Of a stretch of 14,836 nt of DNA, positions 1 to 7,583 are shown piece after piece. Position numbers and translations under genes: made by a program. The number at the start of each line of letters is the position of its first letter. Position 1 is the stretch's first letter. The notes below the pieces were generated by a model, which was not told where the DNA came from, ran no database searches, and saw only the letters and a program-made list of their open reading frames with translations. The stretch is from contig CAZGVB010000033.1 in the NCBI GenBank assembly GCA_964528825.1, forward strand, positions 1 through 14,836, in the 5' to 3' direction. The stretch comes from RGIG5612 sp964528825. GTDB lineage: Bacteria; Bacillota; Clostridia; Lachnospirales; Lachnospiraceae.

Positions 1-1
1 G

Positions 2-1345
2 CAGAGAGCCATACTCGAAAAGCATGCCGAATGGATGGGAATGAGCTGCTTTTCTACGGGCGCAAAGCCCCGCCCGGGCAACGTGCGTGTACCTACCGTA
101 TATGACCAATTTGAAAAGCATGTCTATCCCCGCCCCGGCATGAGTACCGTACATATGATATGGTCTACCGCTCCATGCAATGTCACATGCTGGAACAACG
201 GCTTCATGTTCCAAAAGGCATACAGAGATCCGGATATCGAATGCTTTGTAGTGCAGCATCCGTGGATGGAAAACGATTGCTATTTTGCGGACATATTGCT
301 TCCTGTATGCACGAAGCACGAAATGCATGATATCGGCAATGATATGACCAGCGGAACATATGTATCTGTATATAAGGAAGAGCCATGTATCAATCCGATG
401 GGTGAATCTTTAAGTGATTTTGAGGTATGTGTAAAGATCCTCGAGAAGTTCGGTCCTCAATTTGTCAAAGCATATACGGGCGGACTCAGTGAAGAGGAAA
501 AGGTAAGATTTTTCTACAAGGCATCCGGCTGCGAGGATACCATGAGCTTTGAGGAATGGAATGAGCGCAAGATATTCGTAGTTCCTGTAAATGAGGCCTC
601 CAAGGATGCCACACCGGGACTCGGAGATTTCGTAAAGGATCCCGAAGAATATCCTCTCGAGACTCCTACCGGGCTGCTTGAATATTCTTCATCCAACCTT
701 GAAAAATATCTTCCGGACGATCCCGAAAGACTGCCTGTCCCGCATTGGGTTGAAAAAGGCCCGTGGCATGATGAGCGCATCTCATCCGAGCGAGCAAAAA
801 AATATCCTCTGTTGTGCATATCCAATCACGGAAGATGGCGTATGCATGCGCAGTGTGACGATATCCCATGGGCGCGCGAGGTCGAGACCATGAAGATAAA
901 GGGGCCCGACGGATATATGTATGAGCCATGCTGGCTCAATACAAAGGAGGCCGAAAAGCGAGGCATAAAGCACGGCGATATAGTAAAGGTATTCAACGAA
1001 AGAGGCATAGTACTGTGCGGAGCCTATGTTACAGACAGGCTTATAGAGCAGGCATGCTATGTAGATCACGGCTCGCGCCTTGATCCTATCATCCCCGAAG
1101 AGGTAGACAGAGGCGGCGCCATAAACAATATCACGCCCGAGCATACCATAGGCAAGAACTCCACAGGCATGGCAACAAGCAGCTTCCTGTGTGATGTGCA
1201 AAAGGTCACTCCAGAGGACTGGGAGGAATGGAAGAGGCGTGCCCCATGGGCTTTTGAGCGCAAATATGACAAGGCCTTCGGTGTATGTACAGAAGGCTGG
1301 GTCTTAGATTATACTGACGGCGGGGAGGGTGTATACCATGGCTAA
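2..1345 (+). CDS. athL: Pyrogallol hydroxytransferase-type molybdopterin oxidoreductase, large subunit (C-terminal part, 5' end outside window)
   Basis: The frame is open to the left edge, so only the last ~447 residues of a protein usually near 870 residues are seen. It belongs to the DMSO-reductase/molybdopterin superfamily. By memory of the Pelobacter acidigallici transhydroxylase (AthL), many stretches correspond: FADILLP followed by a Cys near nt 280-310, INPMGESLSDFE near 395-425, and the C-terminal molybdopterin-dinucleotide-binding part with SNHGRWRMH (~820-850), EKRGIKHGDIVKVFNERG (~950-1010) and DRGGAINNITPEH (~1105-1145). AthL carries the Mo or W bis-MGD centre and moves a hydroxyl group between phenolic rings (pyrogallol to phloroglucinol) with no net redox change. 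Related enzymes include gut catechol dehydroxylases and acetylene hydratase. The N-terminal catalytic region is missing, so the substrate cannot be judged. The TAA stop overlaps the next gene by 8 bp, supporting co-translation as an L/S pair. No TAT signal can be assessed. Confidence 0.85.
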   Translation, partial: QRAILEKHAEWMGMSCFSTGAKPRPGNVRVPTVYDQFEKHVYPRPGMSTVHMIWSTAPCNVTCWNNGFMFQKAYRDPDIECFVVQHPWMENDCYFADILLPVCTKHEMHDIGNDMTSGTYVSVYKEEPCINPMGESLSDFEVCVKILEKFGPQFVKAYTGGLSEEEKVRFFYKASGCEDTMSFEEWNERKIFVVPVNEASKDATPGLGDFVKDPEEYPLETPTGLLEYSSSNLEKYLPDDPERLPVPHWVEKGPWHDERISSERAKKYPLLCISNHGRWRMHAQCDDIPWAREVETMKIKGPDGYMYEPCWLNTKEAEKRGIKHGDIVKVFNERGIVLCGAYVTDRLIEQACYVDHGSRLDPIIPEEVDRGGAINNITPEHTIGKNSTGMATSSFLCDVQKVTPEDWEEWKRRAPWAFERKYDKAFGVCTEGWVLDYTDGGEGVYHG

Positions 1346-2147
1346 GGTATTTTGTATAGATGTATCCAGATGCAGCGGCTGCTACAATTGCCAATTCGCA
1401 TGCAAGGACGAGCATTGCGACAATGAATGGATGCCGTATGCCGCGAAGCAGCCCCTCACAGGCCAGTTTTGGTTAAAGATGCATGAGCATGTCATGGGCT
1501 CGCTCCCAAAGATAAAGATGTATTACGTTCCCACTCTTTGCAGACATTGCGACAATGCCGCATGCATAGCTGCCGGCAAGGACGGCGCAGTCTATAAAAG
1601 AGAAGACGGGCTTGTGATAATAGACCCCGTAAAGGCAAAGGGACAAAAGGACATCGTATCTGCATGCCCATATGGCGCGATCTATTGGAATGAGGAACTT
1701 GATATCCCGCAAAAATGTACAGGCTGTGCACATCTGCTTGCCGAAGGCAAACAGCCGAGATGCGTTGATGTATGCGAGACAGGCGCACTCAAGTTCGGTG
1801 AAGAGGAAGAGCTTGCAGAGCTTATAAAGACCTCAGGATATTCAAAGCCTGATAATGACCCGGACTCGAGAGTATATTATAAGGGCATCCCGGGAGAGTT
1901 TATCGGCGGCACCATATATGACCCAGAAAAGGAAGAGGTCATCCGAGATGCATTATGCGTCTTAGACGGTGAGGGATTGCATCTTGAGACATATACGGAT
2001 ACCTTCGGGGATTTCTGGTTTAAGGAGCTCCCTGTGGGAACATTTCAGCTGAAGATCACCGCAAAGGGCTACAAGGAGCAGATATTTAACGATATACATT
2101 CCAAGGGTTCTGTATGCCTCGGCGACATTCCCTTTGTCAGGGAATAA
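1338..2147 (+). CDS. athS: Transhydroxylase-type Fe-S small subunit with C-terminal beta-barrel domain
   Basis: This 269-residue protein is the electron-transfer subunit for the preceding molybdopterin subunit. Residues 12-22 carry a CSGCYNCQFAC ferredoxin motif. More Cys clusters follow: LCRHCDNAAC (about 67-76), SACPYGAIY, and KCTGCAHL with CVDVC, consistent with several [4Fe-4S] clusters of the DmsB/NrfC type. From about residue 195 there is a Fe-S-free domain starting GTIYDPEKEEVIRDA and ending near the C-terminus, with the pattern of a transthyretin- or carboxypeptidase-regulatory-like barrel (DTFGDFWFKELPVGTF). That architecture and length match Pelobacter AthS (about 274 residues) as I remember it and separate it from ordinary DmsB-like subunits. 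ATG 1338 is preferred over GTG 1329 because GGGAGGG at 1323-1329 sits about 8 nt upstream of it. The start overlaps the large-subunit stop (ATGGCTAA). Confidence 0.87.
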   Translation: MAKVFCIDVSRCSGCYNCQFACKDEHCDNEWMPYAAKQPLTGQFWLKMHEHVMGSLPKIKMYYVPTLCRHCDNAACIAAGKDGAVYKREDGLVIIDPVKAKGQKDIVSACPYGAIYWNEELDIPQKCTGCAHLLAEGKQPRCVDVCETGALKFGEEEELAELIKTSGYSKPDNDPDSRVYYKGIPGEFIGGTIYDPEKEEVIRDALCVLDGEGLHLETYTDTFGDFWFKELPVGTFQLKITAKGYKEQIFNDIHSKGSVCLGDIPFVRE

Positions 2148-2179
2148 ACAGTATGAACATCAGATAAAGGCGGTAAGGT

Positions 2180-2947
2180 ATGGAAAGCACGACGATTTAC
2201 AAAATTTATGACAAGATCATCGAAAACTTTTTAAGGCTGCCGATGATCACACCCGAAGTACTTAATATGCCCATATATATACCGGATGAAAGAATCCCCG
2301 AGGTCACCTTGCGGCCGGACGGTGATAAGATAACGTCCATCAACAGGCCCGAATATCGCGTGATCGCGGATTTTCAGGGTACCAAGGGCGAGGCATATAC
2401 AGAATGCCCGTGCGGATTTGAAGGAACGCTGAAGGAAGCTCTTGATATACGCCCGACTGACAACGGCATAAGCGCCGCAACTATCGCATCGATCAATGCA
2501 GCCATGAGCCACTTCGGTCATTTTAAGGGAATATTCCCTGACGACCCCGCTGTGCATCAAAAATATGCAAAAAAACTATGCATATATGTATCGAGGAATT
2601 TCGGCAGGAGCAATATCGTTCTTGTCGGCTATGACGGATATATAGTAAAGACATTTGTAGAGAGCGGCATCGACTTTTGGACGATTGACCGCAATCCTGA
2701 AAATATCTCCCGCAATCTCTTTCAGCATATCGTTGTAAACAGCGGCAAATGGAACAGGGAAAGTGCTTTTGCCTGGGGGAAGGTCTTTCTTATCACGGGA
2801 AGTACACTATGCAACGGCACGATCACTCAATATCTCGGACGCGGCATAGAGCAAGGCAGACAGATATTATTCTACGGTATCACCGCAGCCGGACCCATGA
2901 AGCTGCTCGGTCTTCCGTGGTTTGCAACAGACTGTATCGAGCATTAG
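2180..2947 (+). CDS. DUF364 (putative heavy-metal chelation) family protein
   Basis: This is a 255-residue soluble protein with no signal peptide or membrane segment. The C-terminal half has the hallmark strings of DUF364 (Pfam PF04016): FLITGSTLCNGTITQYL around residues 205-221 and ILFYGITAAGPMKLLGLPWF around 229-248, the second resembling a Rossmann-like phosphate-binding loop followed by a strand. The N-terminal part would be the DUF4213-type, enolase-N-like region. The family has been proposed to bind metals or a small ligand, but its reaction is not established. The gene begins 32 bp after the small subunit with an AAGG-type ribosome site (2175-2178), in the same direction and with no terminator between them, so it is probably the third gene of the operon. 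That suggests a role in metal or cofactor supply to the Mo/W enzyme or in handling its substrate; this part is inference. Its stop is TAG at 2945. Confidence 0.8.
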   Translation: MESTTIYKIYDKIIENFLRLPMITPEVLNMPIYIPDERIPEVTLRPDGDKITSINRPEYRVIADFQGTKGEAYTECPCGFEGTLKEALDIRPTDNGISAATIASINAAMSHFGHFKGIFPDDPAVHQKYAKKLCIYVSRNFGRSNIVLVGYDGYIVKTFVESGIDFWTIDRNPENISRNLFQHIVVNSGKWNRESAFAWGKVFLITGSTLCNGTITQYLGRGIEQGRQILFYGITAAGPMKLLGLPWFATDCIEH

Positions 2948-3033
2948 AGCAAGCCCTTGATACATGCAAGGTGTCATACTGCCTGTCTGTTATTCTTTCA
3001 TAAGATCAATCTTTCATTTTTTTCAGATGGGTA

Positions 3034-3055
3034 CCCACTGCCTAAAGGCGGTGGG
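3034..3055 (+). other. Strong GC-rich hairpin in the intergenic region
   Basis: CCCACTGCC and GGCGGTGGG pair around a TAAA loop, with one T-G wobble. The stem extends outward to TACCCAC/GTGGGTA (11 bp). It lacks a T tract, so it is not itself a standard terminator. It may stabilise the 3' end of the operon transcript. It also resembles the subterminal hairpins of IS200/IS605-type elements, but no transposase is present. Confidence 0.5.
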
Positions 3056-3065
3056 TAATTGGTTT

Positions 3066-3090
3066 GGTACTATGCAGTACCTCTTTTTTT
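3066..3090 (+). terminator. Rho-independent terminator of the transhydroxylase/DUF364 operon
   Basis: GGTACT (3066-3071), loop ATGC, AGTACC (3076-3081), then a TCT and seven T (3084-3090). This is a typical intrinsic terminator on the + strand, about 120 bp after the DUF364 stop. It separates that operon from the downstream dehydrogenase, unless it is a regulated attenuator (see findings). Confidence 0.7.
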
Positions 3091-3231
3091 GTATTTTCAC
3101 TGGTACCATACAAATTTGTCAATCTGATTCTTTTTCATGTCTTTTTTTCATACTAATATTTACAGGTGCGCGCGGAGGATCATTCATCCGATGAGCCGCA
3201 ATTCTTTAGTATCCGGAAAGGAATCATTATT

Positions 3232-4173
3232 ATGGATATCAAAAATGTTGTACTTATAGGCGGCGGAGTGCTCGGCAGTCAGATAGCTTATCAGACCGCA
3301 TATTCGGGATTTAATGTGACTATATGGTTAAGAAGCGAGGCATCCGTTGAGAGAGCCAGAACAAAAATAGAAAATCTTCACAAGACATACGCAGGCTGTC
3401 TTGAAAAAATGAACACACCGGAAGGAAAAAGCCCATATGTTTGGTGCCGCGGTCTTGCGGATGCGGATACATTTGACTATAGGGCATGCCTTGCGGCAAA
3501 TGATAAGGCCCTTGCAGAGCTGAAATATGAGACAGACCTTGCAAAAGCACTTGCAGATGCAGATCTTGTCATAGAGGCGCTCGCAGAGGATCCTGCTCAA
3601 AAGGTCGAATTCTACAAAAAGGCTGCTCCTCTTATGCCCGAAAAGACCATCATCGCAACTAATTCATCCACGCTGCTGCCATCTATGTTCGCGCAGGCGA
3701 CCGGAAGACCCGAAAAGTATCTCGCGCTTCATTTCGCAAATGATATCTGGAGAGGCAATACAGCAGAGGTAATGGGACATGCGGGCACAGATCAGGCAAA
3801 TTACGACATGGTAGTTGCTTTCGCAAAGGCTATCCATATGATACCGCTGTGCCTTCATAAGGAGCAGCCGGGATATATCCTCAATACAGTTCTGGTACCA
3901 TTTCTTAATTCAGGATTGTATCTATGGGCAAATGATATCGCGGATCCGCAGACAGTCGACCTCACATGGAGGCTTGCTACAGGATCTCCGAAGGGACCCT
4001 TCCAGATCCTCGATGTTGTCGGCCTTGTGACTGCATATAATATAGTTAATATGAGGCCCGATGCAAAGGATCCCACATCACAGTCAGGCATTATCGCAGG
4101 AAAGCTGAAGGAGATGATCGATGCCGGAAAGACAGGTATCGCAGTGGGAGAAGGCTTCTACAAATATAAATAA
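3232..4173 (+). CDS. 3-hydroxyacyl-CoA dehydrogenase family NAD-binding enzyme
   Basis: The 313-residue protein has an N-terminal Rossmann motif GGGVLGSQIAYQTA (residues 10-23; GxGxxG = G10, G12, G15), the usual VIEALAED (113-120) and ATNSSTLLPS (142-151) segments, and a C-terminal 3HCDH_C domain (PGYILNTVLVPFLNSGLYLW, 213-232; GSPKGPFQILDVVGL, 251-265). The catalytic pair appears as H167 and E179 in LHFAND and NTAEVMGH. Classic fatty-acid enzymes have HFFNP here, so the active-site loop diverges and the substrate may not be a straight-chain acyl-CoA. The enzyme should oxidise or reduce a 3-hydroxy/3-oxo group with NAD(H). The start at 3232 is chosen over upstream in-frame codons because AAAGGA (3217-3222) lies 9 nt before it. 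The gene stands apart from the operon upstream, so it is a single gene or is expressed by read-through. Confidence 0.87.
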   Translation: MDIKNVVLIGGGVLGSQIAYQTAYSGFNVTIWLRSEASVERARTKIENLHKTYAGCLEKMNTPEGKSPYVWCRGLADADTFDYRACLAANDKALAELKYETDLAKALADADLVIEALAEDPAQKVEFYKKAAPLMPEKTIIATNSSTLLPSMFAQATGRPEKYLALHFANDIWRGNTAEVMGHAGTDQANYDMVVAFAKAIHMIPLCLHKEQPGYILNTVLVPFLNSGLYLWANDIADPQTVDLTWRLATGSPKGPFQILDVVGLVTAYNIVNMRPDAKDPTSQSGIIAGKLKEMIDAGKTGIAVGEGFYKYK

Positions 4174-4178
4174 GAAAA

Positions 4179-4202
4179 GCCGTACGGCAGATGCATCTGC
4201 CG
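4179..4202. repeat. Overlapping palindromes just after the dehydrogenase stop
   Basis: GCCGTACGGC (4179-4188) and the perfect 18-bp palindrome CGGCAGATGCATCTGCCG (4185-4202) share CGGC, starting 6 bp after the TAA stop. RNA from either strand can fold a 7-bp stem with a TGCA loop. There is no T run on the + side; on the minus side TTTTC lies a few bases beyond. It may act as a weak terminator or a 3'-end stabiliser for the convergent transcripts. Confidence 0.5.
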
Positions 4203-4257
4203 CAAAAATATCTATTCACCTCTATGATCAAAAGGGCTGATCTACCAAACAACCAAT

Positions 4258-4295
4258 CAAGAAGGGGATGTGCGATATCGCACATCCCCTTCTTG
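4258..4295. terminator. 38-bp perfect palindrome, probable bidirectional terminator
   Basis: Both halves (4258-4276 and 4277-4295) are exact reverse complements, centred on GATATC, with GAAGGGGATGTGC as the core of the arm. RNA from either strand forms a very stable stem. It lies between convergent genes (dehydrogenase ending 4173, permease ending 4474), which fits termination from both sides. Downstream T content is modest (TTCTTGTATCT on +, ATTGGTTGTTTGG on -), so it is not a textbook intrinsic terminator. The remaining interval 4296-4473 holds only a 9-bp inverted repeat (GACGGAAAA 4373-4381, TTTTCCGTC 4422-4430) and no supportable gene. Confidence 0.5.
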
Positions 4296-4473
4296 TATCT
4301 ATCCTGATTCTTCCGAGATTAGCCATAGACACGTTTTGTCCTATAGCCCTACATTTAACTCGGATTCTATGGGACGGAAAATATCATCTTATCGGCCCTT
4401 GGAATATCACCGAGCAGGCTGTTTTCCGTCTTCTTGTCAAAACCTGGCTTCTCACCCAAGCTGCATCATGGCT

Positions 4474-6672
4474 TTACACGGTCAGTCCTGTCTGTATATC
4501 CTGCAGATCAGCATATCCTTCGATCAGAGGTAGCACAGTCTCTCCCTGATAATCTATATATTCTCCCTCATCCTCCAGATAAAATGAGGCATAGTATGTA
4601 AGCAATATCCAGCCCTTCTCTGTCGGATCATCGTCTGATGCAAGAGCATCCTTCAATATCTTTATATAGTCGTCCCGGTCATAAACTCCATCGCCGCTGT
4701 ACATATTGAGGCCTTTTTCATATACATTACCGGCTGCATCCGTACTGTAAGCTATATATTGAATATTTAGATATCCGTAATCCCAGGTGCTCTCCCACTG
4801 CTCATCTGTCATTGAGTCTATATATGATATCAGTCCCTCAACGTCTCCCTTGTTTCGGCTGCCTGCTGCGTCCTGCAATGCCAATGCATATGTTTTCGGA
4901 GTGAGCCGCTGTGAAAGCTTTATATTTATCGTATTGCTTGATGCGGAATCGTCACTGTAGCTTATGACTATGCTGCAGCTGTCCTCCGCGCCGTGATTTA
5001 TGATAAATTCAAGCCACTGTCGCTTATCAACCCCCGCAAGCTCCTCGGTCAGTGTTTGATATATTTCTCTCGCATCCTCCGCATCAAAGCCCGAGTGACC
5101 GTCGGCATACAGATACTCACTGATAGATGTCTCATCCGAATACCCGCTTATGCTTACATACATTGACGAATATTCAGGCTGCGGTATCTCGGTATAAAGA
5201 TCATAGAATTCTTCCATTTCGGAAACCGCCTCAAGCACATCTTCATATTGCAGATCCGTAAGCCATATCGTCCTGTATATTGTCCCTCTGTCAGTATTAA
5301 ATGCTACCAGTCTCTCATATTTTGATACCTCAGAAAGAATTCCTTTCTCATCCGTAGAATAATAATACCTGTATGACTCACCGTTTTTTATGCCTTCCGT
5401 CTCATCATTATATGTATCCACAAGCATATTTATAAGATCCGCATCCTTTATCTCCACCTTATTTGCTTTGTCAGAAAAATATGATGAATCGCCGTAGTAA
5501 TCCTCGATCACGTCATATACGCGTACGCCGCTCACCTCTTCTGCGGATATCTGCCTGTTAAGTATGACAGAGCTTGTGGCAGACGCTACTATCCATACAA
5601 GTATATTCAGACCTATCACGATCGGCAGAGACGGCAATATCCTGAGAAGATTCTTCCATCTTTTGGTCGTGATGATCTCATAAGCGAAGAATATGATCAA
5701 AGCCAGAGAATATGATATTACAGCGAATTCGTTCCAGTCATAGTCCTCACAAAAGATAAGATATGTACCCGGAAGAGATATGGCAAAGGTAAGAGCTATT
5801 CTTATAACATGCTGTATATTCCTGCCGGTACTGCTCTGTCCCGCGCTCTCACTGCGTCTGCATTTAAATAATGCAGCGGCTATTATCATATATATAATGC
5901 CTATAGCCAGTGTCGATATGTCCTGTCTGATATTTCCGATCCAGAATTCCCATATGGCTGAGCCGTAACCGTATATGCTGATATTGCCGCTTAAGATCTC
6001 AGGAATGCCCGTAATATATACGTTATAATCGAGATTCATCCATGGGATAAAATACTCACTTGAGAGTACGACCGAAAGCTCCATTATAAATGATCTTATC
6101 ACCCACAATATAAATCTCGGGAGGAACATAAAGAGCAATGTACATACAGCGTTGCTGATAAATGTACCCGTAAGGCTCATGCCGATGAGCGTGCAGGCCG
6201 CCCCGAATATCATGGCTGCAAATATCGACAGCAGCATATCTCCCATACCTGCAAGACTTACTATATACAGCCTCGGGAACATAATGCGTGATACATATCC
6301 GAGGGCGGTGCCGAAAATAACAAGCAAGGTCGACACGGTAAGAGCCGCCGCAGTCCAGCTGAAGAATATGCATTCCCTTGTATATGGAAGGCTGTGATAA
6401 AAATCCGCGGAGCTTCTTCTGTTGAATGCGAAAAACATCACCAGGATCAATATAGGCGTCATCACAACGGGCACAATCGACATCGATGCCATTATCTTGC
6501 TCGCGTTCATGACCTCTCTGGATAAATCGCCGAGGGAATCGGCAAAGCCGCTGCTTGTTATAGGAACTATAAATTGCATAAGGAAGATCACGGCCGCAAA
6601 AATGATAGCCGGAACCTTTATTCTTCGAAGGCCGTCCTTATAGAGACCTGCTGACAAGCTTCTCCTGTTCAT
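4474..6672 (-). CDS. ABC-2 type transporter permease with large C-terminal soluble domain
   Basis: The 732-residue membrane protein belongs with the ATPase encoded just upstream. Hydrophobic segments by eye: residues ~20-40 (IIFAAVIFLMQFIVPI), 63-83, 104-126, 146-178, 180-205, then four more in the central part (LAIGIIYMIIAAALF; IRIALTFAISLPGTYLIF; ISYSLALIIFFAYEII; LPIVIGLNILVWIVASA), about nine in total. From about residue 375 to the end there is a long hydrophilic, acidic and Tyr-rich part, likely outside the membrane, in the manner of YtrC/YtrD-type permeases with a C-terminal extension. The ATG at 6672 overlaps the ATPase stop in an ATGA arrangement, so the two are translationally coupled. 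The ORF is intact and ends in TAA. A role in export or envelope-stress defence is inferred from the operon type; the substrate is unknown. Confidence 0.82.
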   Translation of the reverse strand: MNRRSLSAGLYKDGLRRIKVPAIIFAAVIFLMQFIVPITSSGFADSLGDLSREVMNASKIMASMSIVPVVMTPILILVMFFAFNRRSSADFYHSLPYTRECIFFSWTAAALTVSTLLVIFGTALGYVSRIMFPRLYIVSLAGMGDMLLSIFAAMIFGAACTLIGMSLTGTFISNAVCTLLFMFLPRFILWVIRSFIMELSVVLSSEYFIPWMNLDYNVYITGIPEILSGNISIYGYGSAIWEFWIGNIRQDISTLAIGIIYMIIAAALFKCRRSESAGQSSTGRNIQHVIRIALTFAISLPGTYLIFCEDYDWNEFAVISYSLALIIFFAYEIITTKRWKNLLRILPSLPIVIGLNILVWIVASATSSVILNRQISAEEVSGVRVYDVIEDYYGDSSYFSDKANKVEIKDADLINMLVDTYNDETEGIKNGESYRYYYSTDEKGILSEVSKYERLVAFNTDRGTIYRTIWLTDLQYEDVLEAVSEMEEFYDLYTEIPQPEYSSMYVSISGYSDETSISEYLYADGHSGFDAEDAREIYQTLTEELAGVDKRQWLEFIINHGAEDSCSIVISYSDDSASSNTINIKLSQRLTPKTYALALQDAAGSRNKGDVEGLISYIDSMTDEQWESTWDYGYLNIQYIAYSTDAAGNVYEKGLNMYSGDGVYDRDDYIKILKDALASDDDPTEKGWILLTYYASFYLEDEGEYIDYQGETVLPLIEGYADLQDIQTGLTV

Positions 6673-7583
6673 TTACTTATGCCTCCTTCCTCGTCTATAT
6701 CAAATGAATATCCGAGAGCACGCATCTCATATGTAAATACCTCTTCAAGTGACAACGGAAGTATATCCAATATCACCGGATGCATTGCTCTCAGCTTTTC
6801 CAGAGTCTCATCCCTTTTGCCGTTGATTATAAGGGTCGCTACGGAACCGGACTTTTTGAACAGAGTAATATCTATATCCTTGAAATCACTCCTCTCAAAA
6901 GGCCTGTCAAATGCTATCTGAACCTTATATCTGGATGTCTTTATGCCGCTGATATCACTTTCGAATATCAAGCCTCCCTTGTGCAGCAGAGCAAGCTGAT
7001 CGCACGTATCCTCAAGCTCGCGCAGGGAGTGACTCGTAATAATGGCAGTAGCACCCCTGCTGTTCATTTCCTCTACTATGATCTTTTTTATAAATGTACG
7101 CACTACGGGGTCCAATCCGTCAAACGTCTCATCAAAATAAATATAATCCGGATTGGCGGCAAGTCCGAGTATCGTCAGGCTCTGCCTTCTCATACCCTTT
7201 GAAAATGTATTAAGACTCTTGTTTGTATCAAGTCCGAGCTCATTTGCCATGCGGAAGAACTTCTGCTTATCAAAGCCCGGATAGAGCGATGCGTACATCA
7301 CCGCCATCTGCTTCATGCTGCCGCCCGAGATATAATAAAGCTCGTCCGGAACATATACTATCCTTGATTTGACGGATGGATTTTCAAATATAGGGCTTCC
7401 GTCTACCAGTGCCTCTCCTAAGTCAGGCTTATATACTCCCGACAGAATGCGCAGCAAGGTGGACTTTCCCGCGCCGTTCGATCCGACCAGACCATATATG
7501 CAATTGTCCTGTATGGTACAGCTTATATTATCAAGCGCCGTAAAGGTGCCGAATCTCTTTGTCAGACCTTTAACCTCTATCAT
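6669..7583 (-). CDS. ABC transporter ATP-binding protein (YtrB-like)
   Basis: The 304-residue ATPase has all core motifs: Walker A GLVGSNGAGKST near residue 31-42, signature FSKGMRRQS near 131-139, Walker B YIYFDETFDGLDP near 152-164 (second acidic residue present, so catalytically competent) and the H-loop ITSHS near 186-190. It should sit on the cytoplasmic face and drive the adjacent permease, probably as a homodimer. The C-terminal ~100 residues form the accessory region common in drug/peptide-type ATPases. ATG 7583 is chosen because AGGAGG (7592-7597) is 8 nt upstream; an earlier in-frame GTG at 7592 overlaps that ribosome site. The gene overlaps the regulator end by 14 bp and the permease start by 4 bp. 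Confidence 0.92.
   Translation of the reverse strand: MIEVKGLTKRFGTFTALDNISCTIQDNCIYGLVGSNGAGKSTLLRILSGVYKPDLGEALVDGSPIFENPSVKSRIVYVPDELYYISGGSMKQMAVMYASLYPGFDKQKFFRMANELGLDTNKSLNTFSKGMRRQSLTILGLAANPDYIYFDETFDGLDPVVRTFIKKIIVEEMNSRGATAIITSHSLRELEDTCDQLALLHKGGLIFESDISGIKTSRYKVQIAFDRPFERSDFKDIDITLFKKSGSVATLIINGKRDETLEKLRAMHPVILDILPLSLEEVFTYEMRALGYSFDIDEEGGISK

Noticed and set aside
2964..3194. 76-codon + strand frame with hydrophobic stretches
   Set aside because: It spans the terminator hairpins and T tracts; the Phe/Leu-rich look comes from T-rich noncoding sequence.
3191..3259. Short leader-peptide-like frame after GGAGG (3174-3178), overlapping the dehydrogenase start
   Set aside because: Spacing of 12 nt is long, the peptide has no codon run typical of attenuation, and the dehydrogenase has its own ribosome site.
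4268..4549. Two overlapping + strand frames of 87-93 codons
   Set aside because: They start in the 38-bp palindrome, lack a ribosome site and run into the antisense of the permease end.
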